This document shows positions 46,332 through 55,184 of a stretch of DNA of 64,000 bases, piece by piece. The notes under the pieces are model-generated. The model worked only from the letters and a program-made list of their open reading frames with translations. It ran no database searches and was not told where the DNA came from. The stretch is taken from contig CAYWPC010000007.1 in assembly GCA_964460075.1 (NCBI GenBank), forward strand, positions 24,768 through 88,767, read 5' to 3'. Origin of the DNA: JAMBLL01 sp964460075. Lineage in GTDB: Bacteria; Actinomycetota; Acidimicrobiia; Spongiisociales; UBA5794. Each line of letters opens with the position of its first letter. Position 1 is the stretch's first letter. The translations under genes were made by a program, and so were the position numbers.

Positions 46332-46925
46332 ATGAGCAATAAGCGAAAAGTAAGCAGGACGCCGGCACACCAGTCGATGCCTGGGGAGTCACCGTGGCCG
46401 AAGCGCCTGGCTTGGGCTGCTGGCATCTTCGTGGTCGGAGGTCTTGTTGCGGTCGTCATGTTTTCCCAGCCTGAACTGCGAGGGGTTCCCGACGGTACCC
46501 AGACGGTTGCGGTGACGACGGCGGAGCACGTCAATGCCAACGTGTACTCAGCAGGTGAGGTACCCGCCGGCGGCCCCATGGATGCGATCTGGCAGAACTG
46601 CGGCTTCTACGGCCAACAGGTCCGCACCGAGAATGTCGTGCACTCGATGGAGCATGGTGCCGTGTGGATCACGTTCGACTCGAATGTCTCCGATTCCGAC
46701 ATCCGATCGATCCGCAAGTTCGTCGGGCGGAGCGAAAAGGTTCTGGTGTCATCGGTACCAGGGCAGAGCGCGCCGATCATCGTGTCTGCGTGGGCGAGGC
46801 AGCTAAGGCTCGACGATCCGAGCGACACGAGGCTTGAACAGTTCGTGAACGAATTCTCCGGAGCAGCAAACGCACCCGAGCGTGGTGGCCGCTGCAACGG
46901 CGGTGTCGGCAACCCACAGTTCTAA
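46332..46925 (+). CDS. DUF3105 membrane-anchored protein
   Basis: 197 aa. A basic N-terminus, one helix (about residues 28-45, AGIFVVGGLVAVVMF), then an extracytoplasmic DUF3105 domain: EVPAGGPMDAIWQNCGFYG and VVHSMEHGAVWITF carry the family's conserved Cys and His. DUF3105 proteins are common in actinobacteria; function unknown. The His/Glu/Cys pattern suggests metal binding (inference). Confidence 0.85.
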   Translation: MSNKRKVSRTPAHQSMPGESPWPKRLAWAAGIFVVGGLVAVVMFSQPELRGVPDGTQTVAVTTAEHVNANVYSAGEVPAGGPMDAIWQNCGFYGQQVRTENVVHSMEHGAVWITFDSNVSDSDIRSIRKFVGRSEKVLVSSVPGQSAPIIVSAWARQLRLDDPSDTRLEQFVNEFSGAANAPERGGRCNGGVGNPQF

Positions 46926-47020
46926 CCCGTCTCCGTTCTTGCGCAGCCGGGTCAAAGGTGAGGGTAGTGGGTCTCCCGATTGGGGATAGGCTTGGGTCGG
47001 TGAAGCAACGAGAAGCCACC

Positions 47021-47518
47021 ATGCCTCCGGTTGTGTCGATTGTTGCCAGGTCCAATACGGGCAAGACGACACTGCTCGAGGCACTGCTGCCTGCCCTCAA
47101 GTCGGCCGGTTTACGCGTCGCGGTGGTCAAGCACCATCACCACACGAGCTCATTCGACACACAGGGAAAGGACACCTACCGGCTCGCCGATGCTGGAGCG
47201 GACCTCGTTGTTGGTGTCAGCCCCGTGCAGGTGGCCACGTTCAGCAGAGAGGCGGGCTCGGACGATCTTGATGCTGTGATAGCGCGCTACTGCGCAGGTT
47301 ACGACCTCGTGCTAACCGAGGGATACAGACGTGGCGACTATCCCAAGATCGAGGTGCACCGTGCCGAACGGAGCTCAGATCTGCTGTGTCGGTTCGAAGA
47401 GTTGCTGGCGCTCGCCACCGATACACGTTGGGACACCGACGTGCCTCAGTTCGCGCTCAACGACGCCGAGAGCCTTGCCGAGTTCCTCGCCGATTGGTGT
47501 GCAGCAGGTACCGCCTAG
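47021..47518 (+). CDS. mobB: Molybdopterin-guanine dinucleotide biosynthesis protein MobB
   Basis: 165 aa P-loop GTPase: ARSNTGKTTL near the N-terminus, VVKHHHHTSSFDTQGKDTYR, and LVLTEGYRRGDYPKIEVHR are MobB features. It assists MobA in adding GMP to molybdopterin. ATG 47021 follows GAGAAG; GTG 47000 is an alternative. No other molybdenum gene is in the window. Convergent with the Dpp-type operon. Confidence 0.9.
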   Translation: MPPVVSIVARSNTGKTTLLEALLPALKSAGLRVAVVKHHHHTSSFDTQGKDTYRLADAGADLVVGVSPVQVATFSREAGSDDLDAVIARYCAGYDLVLTEGYRRGDYPKIEVHRAERSSDLLCRFEELLALATDTRWDTDVPQFALNDAESLAEFLADWCAAGTA

Positions 47519-47557
47519 CACGGTTTCTTGTCGTGTCCGTGACGCATGCGCGATCGG

Positions 47558-48550
47558 TCACCTGGCCGCGACGCCGGTGCGGAGATGGCACGCCGCCAAG
47601 TGATTTGGCTGGTCGCTGTCCGGTAGCAGTTCGGGGACTTCGACGTTGCACAGTCCGTCTTGCGCGATGGGGCAGCGCGGATGGAAGAAGCATCCCTGTG
47701 GCGGGTCGATCGGTGAGGGGACCTCCCCCTGGAGGATTTGCCGGTTTCGGGGTCGACCAGGGTCGGGGATCGGAATCGCAGACAGCAGCGCCTCGGTGTA
47801 GGGGTGCAAAGGGTTGCGATACAGCCGTTCCCTGTCGGTGATCTCTGCGATCCGCCCCAGGTACATCACGGCGACCCTGTCGCTCACATGTTCAACGACA
47901 GCGAGGTTGTGTGCGACGAAAAGGAGTGTGAGATCGAGCTCTGCCTGCAGGTCTCGCAAGAGGTTGAGCACTTGTGCCTGTACAGAGACGTCGAGGGCGG
48001 ACACGGGCTCGTCTGCAACGACGAAGTCCGGTTTCAGGATGAGTGCTCTCGCGAGGCCGATGCGTTGCCTCTGCCCTCCGGAGAACTCGTGGGGGTATCG
48101 GCCTGCGTAGTTTCCACGGAGACCGACGAGTTCGAGCATCTCTGTGACGCGCTCGCGGCGTTCATCCTTGGAGGTGACACCGTGGAGTTGCAGGCCTTCG
48201 GCTATCGAGTTGCCGACCTGGGTTCGAGGGTCGAGCGATGAGTAGGGATCCTGGAACACGATTTGGACGCGCTTTCGGAACGGCTTGAGTTGCTTCCCTT
48301 GGAGGTGGGTGACGTCCTCACCGTCGAACGTGATTGTGCCGGATGTTGGTTCAAGAAGACGCACGAGCGTGCGTCCCAGTGTTGTCTTCCCACACCCCGA
48401 TTCCCCGACGAGGCCGACGGTCTCGCCGCGGTCGATGGAGAGGCTCACGCCGGCAACGGCATTGACAGCCCCTATTTCTCGTTGGAACAGGCCGCCACGC
48501 ACGGGGAACTGCTTGACGAGATCCTTGATGACGACGAGTGGCTCAGCCAT
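47558..48550 (-). CDS. Oligo/dipeptide ABC transporter ATP-binding protein (DppF/OppF type)
   Basis: 330 aa. Walker A GESGCGKT, signature FSGGQRQRIGLARAL, Walker B FVVADEPVSALD and H-loop. C-terminal oligo_HPY extension with CFFHPRCPIAQDGLCNVEVP. Last gene of the leftward importer operon, overlapping the preceding ATPase gene by 8 nt. It energises the permease pair with the other ATPase. Confidence 0.94.
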   Translation of the reverse strand: MAEPLVVIKDLVKQFPVRGGLFQREIGAVNAVAGVSLSIDRGETVGLVGESGCGKTTLGRTLVRLLEPTSGTITFDGEDVTHLQGKQLKPFRKRVQIVFQDPYSSLDPRTQVGNSIAEGLQLHGVTSKDERRERVTEMLELVGLRGNYAGRYPHEFSGGQRQRIGLARALILKPDFVVADEPVSALDVSVQAQVLNLLRDLQAELDLTLLFVAHNLAVVEHVSDRVAVMYLGRIAEITDRERLYRNPLHPYTEALLSAIPIPDPGRPRNRQILQGEVPSPIDPPQGCFFHPRCPIAQDGLCNVEVPELLPDSDQPNHLAACHLRTGVAAR

Positions 48551-49595
48551 CGGTGCTCTCCGGTGTGTGGAGCCAGCATCGGACGTTGTGGCCTGGTGCG
48601 ATCGTTAGAAGGTCGGGTTCCTCATCGAGGCAGACGGTCAGGTTGTTCTCAATCCGTGCAACGCAGCGGGCAGCGAACCGGCAGCCCTTTGGAAGATCTA
48701 TCAGGGATGGCACGACGCCTGGAATGGTTTCGAGCGAGTCCTTTGGAGCACCAAGCACAGGGATCGATGCGAGAAGTCCTTGGGTGTATGGATGAAGCGG
48801 CTGGCTGAAGAGCGCGCCAACGTCTGTCTCTTCGACAATTTCGCCTGCGTACATGACAGCCACCCGGTCTGCCATCTCTGCCACAACCCCGAGGTCGTGT
48901 GTGATCAGGATGACCGCGGTATGCGACGACTCCTGGAGGTCTCTGATGAGGTCAAGGATCTGTGCCTGGATGGTGACGTCGAGCGCCGTTGTTGGCTCGT
49001 CTGCTATGAGGAGCTCGGGTTCGCACGACAGCGCCATCGCGATCATGACGCGCTGTGCCATCCCTCCCGAGAGTTCATGGGGGTATGCCTTCGACCTGGA
49101 TTCCGGGTCAGGGATGCCGACTCGGCTGAGGCTTTCGACCACTTTCTCCTGTTCGACGTGTTTCGACCAGTCTCTATGCAGTGTGAACACTTCCTTGATT
49201 TGGAGGCCTGCACGTTGCACAGGGTTGAGTGCTGTCCCTGGCTGTTGGAAGATCATCGAGATGTGTTCGCCGCGTAGCGAGCGAACCTCTTCCTTCTTCA
49301 TGTCCGCTAGGTCGCGACCATTGAAGGTGATCGTGCCTGCAACGACTGCGCCTGGCTTGGGCACGAGTCCCATGATGGAGAGTGCGGTAACCGACTTCCC
49401 ACAACCCGATTCGCCAACGATGCCGAGTACTTCGCCCTTGTCCACGTGGATGTTCACACCGTCGACCGCCTTGACGATGCCGTCTCTTGTGTCGAAATGC
49501 GTCTTGAGACCGTCGATGTTCAGGAGTCTCTCCCCTCGCGCAGACGCGGTCTTGGGTGGCACGATGCTCACGTGGGCATGATGCGTGTCAGTCAT
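48543..49595 (-). CDS. Oligo/dipeptide ABC transporter ATP-binding protein (DppD/OppD type)
   Basis: 350 aa from ATG 49595, overlapping the permease stop as ATGA. Walker A GESGCGKS, signature LSGGMAQRVMIAMALSC, Walker B LLIADEPTTALD, C-terminal oligo_HPY region with Cys-rich GCRFAARCVARIENNLTVC. The N-terminal 20 residues are Ala/Ser-rich and not part of the domain. Confidence 0.94.
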   Translation of the reverse strand: MTDTHHAHVSIVPPKTASARGERLLNIDGLKTHFDTRDGIVKAVDGVNIHVDKGEVLGIVGESGCGKSVTALSIMGLVPKPGAVVAGTITFNGRDLADMKKEEVRSLRGEHISMIFQQPGTALNPVQRAGLQIKEVFTLHRDWSKHVEQEKVVESLSRVGIPDPESRSKAYPHELSGGMAQRVMIAMALSCEPELLIADEPTTALDVTIQAQILDLIRDLQESSHTAVILITHDLGVVAEMADRVAVMYAGEIVEETDVGALFSQPLHPYTQGLLASIPVLGAPKDSLETIPGVVPSLIDLPKGCRFAARCVARIENNLTVCLDEEPDLLTIAPGHNVRCWLHTPESTDG

Positions 49596-50545
49596 TTGTT
49601 GAGGGCGGGGTCGAGTGCGTCGCGCAGTCCGTCGCCCATGAGGTTGAATCCCAGGACGGTGATCATGATCGCGAGACCAGGGAAGAACACGAGATGGGGT
49701 GACGTGAAGACGTTGTTGCGTTCGTTTGCCAGCATCGAGCCCCATTCAGCCATTGGTGGCTGTGCTCCGAGGCCGAGGAACGACAAGCCGGCGGCTTCGA
49801 GGATCGCTGTTGCGACGCCGAGCGTGGCAAGCACGACGAGTGGTGTGAGCGCATTGGGGACGACCCTTCGTGTGAGGATCTGTCGTGCGGACGCACCGAG
49901 TGCCAACGAGGCCGCGACGAAGTCGGTCTCCTTGATGGAGAGCACTTGGGCGCGCATCACGCGTGCATAAGCGGGTATCGAGACGATCGCGATCGCGATG
50001 AGTGCATTCTGGAGGCCTGGGCCGAGGACCGATACGATGGCGATGGCGAGCAGCAGCGACGGGAATCCCAGAATCACGTCCATGATTCGCATGATGATGT
50101 TGTCCCACCATCCTCCGATGTAGCCCGCAATGGCACCGAAGAGGCTGCCGATGAGCAGAGCGATCGTGACGGTAAAGAATCCGAGCGTCAGGCTCACCCG
50201 CGCGCCGAAGATGATTCTCGAGAACTCGTCACGTACGTTGGCGTCGGTGCCGAGGATGTGTTGCGGCTTACTGGTATCGGCGCCGAGCAGGTAGACGGAA
50301 GGCTTCTCTCGTGGCCTGACATCTTCCTTGCCGATGAGAACTTCGTTCGGTTCGTACGGGGCGATGAGCGGCGCGAAGATGGCGATCAGGACAAGAAAGA
50401 CGACGATACCCAGGCCGATCATCCCCGATTTTCTCCCGCGGAAGCGCTTGAGTGTGAGCTTCCACTGACTCGTTGGTTTCTCGGTGAGGATGTTCGCTTC
50501 CTGTGCGGACGCCTCGAGCTGTTCAATGATCTGTTTCTGGTTCAT
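49592..50545 (-). CDS. Oligo/dipeptide ABC transporter permease (DppC type)
   Basis: 317 aa. Six helices; N-terminal OppC_N segment KLTLKRFRGRKSGMIGLGIV, and the cytoplasmic EAA loop ASLALGASARQILTRRVVPN. Typical DppC length. Starts 4 bp after dppB-type gene and overlaps the next ATPase gene. Confidence 0.94.
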   Translation of the reverse strand: MNQKQIIEQLEASAQEANILTEKPTSQWKLTLKRFRGRKSGMIGLGIVVFLVLIAIFAPLIAPYEPNEVLIGKEDVRPREKPSVYLLGADTSKPQHILGTDANVRDEFSRIIFGARVSLTLGFFTVTIALLIGSLFGAIAGYIGGWWDNIIMRIMDVILGFPSLLLAIAIVSVLGPGLQNALIAIAIVSIPAYARVMRAQVLSIKETDFVAASLALGASARQILTRRVVPNALTPLVVLATLGVATAILEAAGLSFLGLGAQPPMAEWGSMLANERNNVFTSPHLVFFPGLAIMITVLGFNLMGDGLRDALDPALNK

Positions 50546-50549
50546 GGTG

Positions 50550-51629
50550 TCACTCCACCCTGATCCGTGGGTCGAGGTAGGCGTAGGACAGGTCGACGAA
50601 CAGGTTCACGATGACATACCCTGCCGCGATCACGACGGTGAATCCCTGGACCACCGCGTAGTCTCTGCCGATGATCGCATCGAAGAGCGCTGTCCCGATG
50701 CCTGCGAGCTTGAATACTGTTTCGGTGAGTACCGCGCCGCCAAGTAGCAGGCCGAGTTGCAGGCCGATGATCGTGACGACAGGGAGCAGCGAGTTGCGCA
50801 GAGCGTGGCGTGCAACGACGCGGCGTTCCGTGGCCCCCTTCGCCCGCGCCGTTCGGATGTAATCCTTGTTCATCGCTTCGAGCAGCGAGCTCCGCGTGAT
50901 CCTGGCAATGATCGCAAGGGGAATCGTTGCAAGAGCGAACGCGGGGAGGATGAGGTGACGGATGAGGTCACGGAAGATGCTCCACTGTGCCGTGATGAAC
51001 GTGTTGAAGAGGTAGTGATTCGCAACGTACTCGTTGATCCTCGCCCACGTCGTTCCATCTGTCAGATTCCAGCCCCAAGCTTCGTAATACGGGACGGGGA
51101 ATATCCCGGCGGATAATCGGCCCCCCGGTGGCAGCGAGAAGGGTGTGTCCCTGAGGACGACCGCAAAGAGATACGCGAGCATCAGGCCAAGCCAAAAGAC
51201 AGGCATGGACACTCCGACATTGGCTAATGCCATGGTTCCACTGTCCACGATTGTGTTGTGCTTCCGTGCGGCGAGGATGCCGAGGGGGACGCCGCCGATA
51301 ACGGCGATCATCAAAGCCGAAAGTGCCAGCTCTGTAGTGAGAGGCAGGCGCTCGATGAGGAGTTGAGACACCGGGCGCGAGAACCGAATCGACTCACCGA
51401 GGTTGAGTGTGATCACGTTCTTCATGTATATGCCGAGTTGTACCCAGATGGGATCGTTGAGGCCGTTCGCCTCGTTGAATCGTTGGCAGGCTTCCTCGGT
51501 TGCGCGCTCACCGAGCATCGACGTGCATGGGTCCCCGGGGATGGCCCGTATGAGGAGGAATACAACGACCATGATCCCCAGCAGGACGGGGATGGCGAGC
51601 AATGTGCGGCGCGTAATAAAACTGAGCAT
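50550..51629 (-). CDS. Oligo/dipeptide ABC transporter permease (DppB type)
   Basis: 359 aa. N-terminus FITRRTLLAIPVLLGIMVVV and AIPGDPC segment, six helices, EAA loop YIRTARAKGATERRVVARHA with NSLLPVVTIIGLQ. Typical DppB except for a loop of about 30 residues after TM3 (PFSLPPGGRLSAGIFPVPYY). It follows the binding-protein gene after a hairpin. Confidence 0.94.
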   Translation of the reverse strand: MLSFITRRTLLAIPVLLGIMVVVFLLIRAIPGDPCTSMLGERATEEACQRFNEANGLNDPIWVQLGIYMKNVITLNLGESIRFSRPVSQLLIERLPLTTELALSALMIAVIGGVPLGILAARKHNTIVDSGTMALANVGVSMPVFWLGLMLAYLFAVVLRDTPFSLPPGGRLSAGIFPVPYYEAWGWNLTDGTTWARINEYVANHYLFNTFITAQWSIFRDLIRHLILPAFALATIPLAIIARITRSSLLEAMNKDYIRTARAKGATERRVVARHALRNSLLPVVTIIGLQLGLLLGGAVLTETVFKLAGIGTALFDAIIGRDYAVVQGFTVVIAAGYVIVNLFVDLSYAYLDPRIRVE

Positions 51630-51652
51630 TGATTTCTTGGTTGGAGCGTAGA

Positions 51653-51684
51653 CAGTGGGGGAGGCGCGTGCGCCTCCCCCACTG
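51653..51684 (-). terminator. Strong hairpin between binding-protein and permease genes
   Basis: Perfect inverted repeat with 15-bp arms CAGTGGGGGAGGCGC (51653-51667) and its complement (51670-51684), 2-nt spacer. No T-run follows, so it more likely stabilises the binding-protein mRNA or partly reduces read-through to the permease genes than ends transcription outright. Confidence 0.75.
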
Positions 51685-51704
51685 AGTGTTCGGGTGTCGC
51701 TGAA

Positions 51705-53426
51705 CTAGCCGTCTGCGTTGATCAGACCGTTCCAGAGGTAGCTGTAGTAGTCGAACGTACCACTGTTACCTGTGTGTAACGGATTAGCCGCGTCGAGGCC
51801 CACCGCGAACGAAGCCACGACGTCGTTGGCGTCGAATGTGGATCCGTCGTGGAACAGGACGCCTTGACGTAGCGAGCATGTCCAAACAGACAATTCGTCG
51901 TTCGGCTCACAGGCTGTGGCGAGCTGCGGCTGAACGTCACCGTTCGGTGCGTACGAGTACAGCGCTTCCACGACCTGGGCGCAGGCACGTAGGGACTCTC
52001 CGTCGGACTCATCTGCACAGTACAGAGAGATCGGCTCGTTGCCCTGGACGAACACGAGCGTGTCCGTGCCGTTGTCCCACAGGTTGAACATCACCTGTCC
52101 CCACGGTGGGGCATAGGCGCCCTTGACGTTGGCGCTTGCTGCGAATGCGCTCGAAGCATGGGCGATCGGGACCATTGGAACGAGTTCCTTGATGGCGTTG
52201 TTCGCATCCTTGTAGAGCGGAGCAGCTTCCGAGGCCGACGCGAGCTGCGATGCCTCTGATAACGGTTCGTAGATCTGTGGATACGCGTCACCAAACTGCG
52301 GGTTGTCCGCAGAGAAGTGGAAATCCAGGAAGTTCGTCACATGCGGGTAGTCGCCGGTCCACCCGAGAAGGTGGATGCCGTCGAGTTGGCCCGTCGTTGA
52401 CGCCTGGATGAACTCGCCGGATTCCATAACAATGACTTCAGCGTCGATGTTGAGGTTTTCCTTGAGCTGCGCCTGGATGTCTGCTGCGACGTTGCCTGGG
52501 GTTGGCAGGTAGCCGCGGGTGACATCGCGGTAGTAGATCTTCGTCTTGAACCCATCAGGGAAGCCGGCGTCTGCGAGCAGCTGCTTGGCCGCTGCAGGGT
52601 CGAAGTCGTACCACGAGTCGCCTTCACAGCCGTTCTCGACGGAGCAGGGTGTGAAGTGTGTCGCGGTCTCAGATCCCGGTGGATAGAAGATGTCGACGAT
52701 ACGTTGGCGGTCGATGCCGAGGGCTACGGCCTTGCGAACGTCGACATTGTTCCACGGCTCGAACGTGTTCGTGAAGCCCATGTAGAAAATGTTCGGTTCA
52801 GGCTTGTCCAACAGCACGATGTTCGGGTCGGCCTCGATTGTCGCGAAGTCCTCGACGCCAGGGAAGGTCATGCCGTCGGCATTGCCGCTCTGGAGTTCGA
52901 TGAGACGTCCAGCACTCTCTGTCGCCCACTTCAGGACCGCTGTTTGAGCTGCGGCCTTCTGGCCGTAGTAGTCGTCGTTGCGGGTGTAGACGATCGAGTC
53001 GCCTCTGACCCACTCCTTGAGTGCGTACGGTCCCGTCCCAATCGGGTTGTCAAGCGGCGCTCCACCCGTCGCCTCGAGATGCTCAGCAGGCTGAATGCCA
53101 AAGACACTGAAGGCGATCTGGGCGAGGAACGCCGGGTGAGGACCACACAGCGCGAACTCGACGGTGAATTCGTCGATCGCCTTGATGGTGTTGACGCGGC
53201 CGCCGTAGTCGCAGCCGCCGGCATCGAGGATGGCGCCCTCGAAGCTTGGGTCTGGTGCGCGCGTTGTCGTTGTTGTCGATGCTGTCGGAGCAGCCGTTGT
53301 CGCCGTCGTTGCCGTCGTGTCTCCGGTCCCGGCGTCAGCGGCTTTGTCGCCGCTGGTACCGGCACAAGCCGACGCGATGAGGGCAAACGCCAACAGGAGC
53401 GAAACCCACACTACTTTGCGATGCAT
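51705..53426 (-). CDS. Family 5 solute-binding lipoprotein, circularly permuted
   Basis: 573 aa from ATG 53426 (GAGGCC upstream). Lipobox ALIASAC (Cys21) and a Thr-rich linker to residue 60. From about residue 78 (VNTIKAIDEFTVEFAL) through NPIGTGPYALKEW (127-139) to about 450 (VKGAYAPPWGQVMFNLW) it follows the middle and C-terminal parts of SBP_bac_5 proteins. The part that should come first appears last: TDTLVFVQG (454-462), ALYSYAPNGDVQPQLA (488-503), LRQGVLFHDGSTFDANDVV (519-537), ending at 573. Periplasm-side binding protein of the Dpp/Opp-type importer; ligand unknown. Confidence 0.88.
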   Translation of the reverse strand: MHRKVVWVSLLLAFALIASACAGTSGDKAADAGTGDTTATTATTAAPTASTTTTTRAPDPSFEGAILDAGGCDYGGRVNTIKAIDEFTVEFALCGPHPAFLAQIAFSVFGIQPAEHLEATGGAPLDNPIGTGPYALKEWVRGDSIVYTRNDDYYGQKAAAQTAVLKWATESAGRLIELQSGNADGMTFPGVEDFATIEADPNIVLLDKPEPNIFYMGFTNTFEPWNNVDVRKAVALGIDRQRIVDIFYPPGSETATHFTPCSVENGCEGDSWYDFDPAAAKQLLADAGFPDGFKTKIYYRDVTRGYLPTPGNVAADIQAQLKENLNIDAEVIVMESGEFIQASTTGQLDGIHLLGWTGDYPHVTNFLDFHFSADNPQFGDAYPQIYEPLSEASQLASASEAAPLYKDANNAIKELVPMVPIAHASSAFAASANVKGAYAPPWGQVMFNLWDNGTDTLVFVQGNEPISLYCADESDGESLRACAQVVEALYSYAPNGDVQPQLATACEPNDELSVWTCSLRQGVLFHDGSTFDANDVVASFAVGLDAANPLHTGNSGTFDYYSYLWNGLINADG

Positions 53427-53786
53427 TCTGTCTGGCCTCCATTTCAGTCTCACAAGCGCGTCGACCAAGCTGGCCCGAGCGCGGACCCACGCTAGCGAAT
53501 CTTGAGCGCCGAGGTCAGGAATTGTGGGATATTCCTTACTTCGCTGCTCAACAGTCCGGCTCAGTAATCCATTCGGCACTGTCGCTGTTGCTGTGTTCGC
53601 CGCGGGCGCCGTTCTGTCGTTTCTTTCGCTCTCTCGCCGTCCCTGGTGTCGCCCTCTGTCTTGACGCACCACCAAGGTGCTTTCGTTGTGTGCCGTGCCA
53701 TGTGACACAGATACCTCGGGAGCCAATGACGCGACAGGCCACTAGTGTCTCGTGCGGTCGAGACGTATGCGGACGGGAGCGCGCCG
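53427..53786. promoter_or_regulatory. Divergent control region between importer and GS-like operons
   Basis: 360 bp without a convincing gene. On the plus strand TTGACG (53661-53666) is followed by an inverted repeat GCACC-ACCAA-GGTGC (53666-53680), a possible operator, and TAGTGT (53743-53748) is a possible -10 for the GS-like gene. The leftward promoter is listed separately. The compact layout suggests shared regulation of both operons. Confidence 0.35.
53489..53518 (-). promoter_or_regulatory. Putative promoter of the Dpp-type operon
   Basis: Minus-strand -35 CTGACC (53518-53513) and -10 TAGCGT (53494-53489) with an 18-nt spacer, giving a leader of about 55 nt before the lipoprotein ATG. 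Confidence 0.4.
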
Positions 53787-55166
53787 ATGCCATCAGTACG
53801 TGGAATGTTGGATATCGAAGAGCTGACCGCCGCGGTCAATGCCGAAGCTATCGACACCGTGATCGTTGCCTTCACCGACCACTACGGCAGAGTCCACGGG
53901 AAACGTGTCGACGCCACGTTCTTCCTTGATGACGTTGCCGAGGCCGGGACACATGGGTGCGACTATCTACTCACCGTTGACATGGACATGGTGCCGGTCA
54001 CTGGCTACCGCTACGCCAACTGGGAGCTCGGCTATGGCGACTTTCATCTCGTGCCGGATCTCGCAACGATGCGTGTGGCAGCCTGGCTGCCGTCGACGGC
54101 CATCGTGCTGTGTGATCTCGTAGACGACGCGACCCATGCCTTGGTGCCGGTGGCGCCGAGATCGATCCTTCGCCACCAAATCGACGTGCTGGGTGCCCTC
54201 GGCTTCACAGCCAAGGCTGCCTCAGAGCTCGAGTACTACCTCTATGAGGAGTCGTACCGTGAGGCCGCAGACAGCGGCTTCCGTGATCTGACGTCTGTTG
54301 GCTGGTACAGCGAGGACTATCACCTCATGCAGGGCGCCCGTGAAGAGTTTTACAACGGAGCCATTCGGCGGAACCTCGCCGCCTCCGGCATTCCCGTTGA
54401 GGGCTCGAAGGGAGAGACCGGGCACGGCCAGCATGAGATGAACATCAGATACGCCGACGTGCTCGAGATGGCGGATCGTCACACGATCATGAAGTTACTC
54501 ATGAAGGACACGGCCGACCAGCTCGGCGTGAGTGCCACCTTCATGGCGAAGCCAGAGACCGACCAGGCCGGGTCGAGCTGCCACATCCATGTGAGCTTGT
54601 GGAGTGGTGGGGAGAACGCGTTCGCCGGTGACACACACGTTGGCCCGATCAGGTGCTCAGAGACCTTCGCCCACTTCCTCGGTGGCTGGATGGGTGCCGT
54701 TGAAGACCTCATGGTGTTGTTTGCCCCGACCGTGAACTCGTACAAGCGGTTCCAGGAGGCGTCGTGGGCGCCGACGAACATCGCCTGGAGTTACGACAAC
54801 AGGACGGCAGGTTTCCGCATCGTCGGATCCGGACCGAGCCTTCGCATCGAATGCAGGATCCCCGGCGCAGACGTCAACCCGTATCTCGCATACGCGGCGG
54901 CTCTGGCGGCAGGGTCGCATGGAATCGCTGAGAGTGTTGAGCCACCGGAGATTTTCTCGGGAGATGTGTACGCGGCGCGTGACCTTCCAAGGGTCCCTGG
55001 GACGCTGGCGGCCGCAGCTGGGCTGTTCTCCGAAAGCGAGTTCGCTCGGGCTGCCCTGACAGCCGATGTGCACGATCACTATGGGCACTTCTACTCGGTC
55101 GAGGCCGCTGCATATGATGGTGCAGTCACCGATTGGGAACGTGTCAGATACTTCGATCGCATCTAG
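53787..55166 (+). CDS. Glutamine synthetase-family protein (gamma-glutamyl-amine synthetase-like)
   Basis: 459 aa from ATG 53787 (GGGAG 7 nt upstream; ATG 53805 possible). GS motifs: beta-grasp N-domain to about 100, SELEYYLYE, GHGQHEMNIRYADVLEMADR, HIHVSLW in place of GMHxHxSL, NSYKRF and RIECRIPGADVNPYLAYA. The catalytic metal and ATP ligands look intact. Grouped with an ALDH and a class I amidotransferase it resembles PuuA or GlnA3/GlnA4, which ligate glutamate to polyamines or ethanolamine, rather than housekeeping GlnA (inference). First gene of a tight operon. Confidence 0.85.
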   Translation: MPSVRGMLDIEELTAAVNAEAIDTVIVAFTDHYGRVHGKRVDATFFLDDVAEAGTHGCDYLLTVDMDMVPVTGYRYANWELGYGDFHLVPDLATMRVAAWLPSTAIVLCDLVDDATHALVPVAPRSILRHQIDVLGALGFTAKAASELEYYLYEESYREAADSGFRDLTSVGWYSEDYHLMQGAREEFYNGAIRRNLAASGIPVEGSKGETGHGQHEMNIRYADVLEMADRHTIMKLLMKDTADQLGVSATFMAKPETDQAGSSCHIHVSLWSGGENAFAGDTHVGPIRCSETFAHFLGGWMGAVEDLMVLFAPTVNSYKRFQEASWAPTNIAWSYDNRTAGFRIVGSGPSLRIECRIPGADVNPYLAYAAALAAGSHGIAESVEPPEIFSGDVYAARDLPRVPGTLAAAAGLFSESEFARAALTADVHDHYGHFYSVEAAAYDGAVTDWERVRYFDRI

Positions 55167-55184
55167 CGATCATCCCTATATGAG

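Noticed and set aside
51705..53426. The binding protein as two partial tandem genes or a gene fusion
   Set aside because: Each canonical segment occurs once, there is no internal stop or start, and total length equals a single normal protein, so permutation explains it better.
28125..53749. Shared 11-mer GACACTAGTGG in two divergent promoter regions (28125-28135 and inverted at 53739-53749)
   Set aside because: Matches of this length are expected by chance many times in 64 kb, and the flanks do not match.
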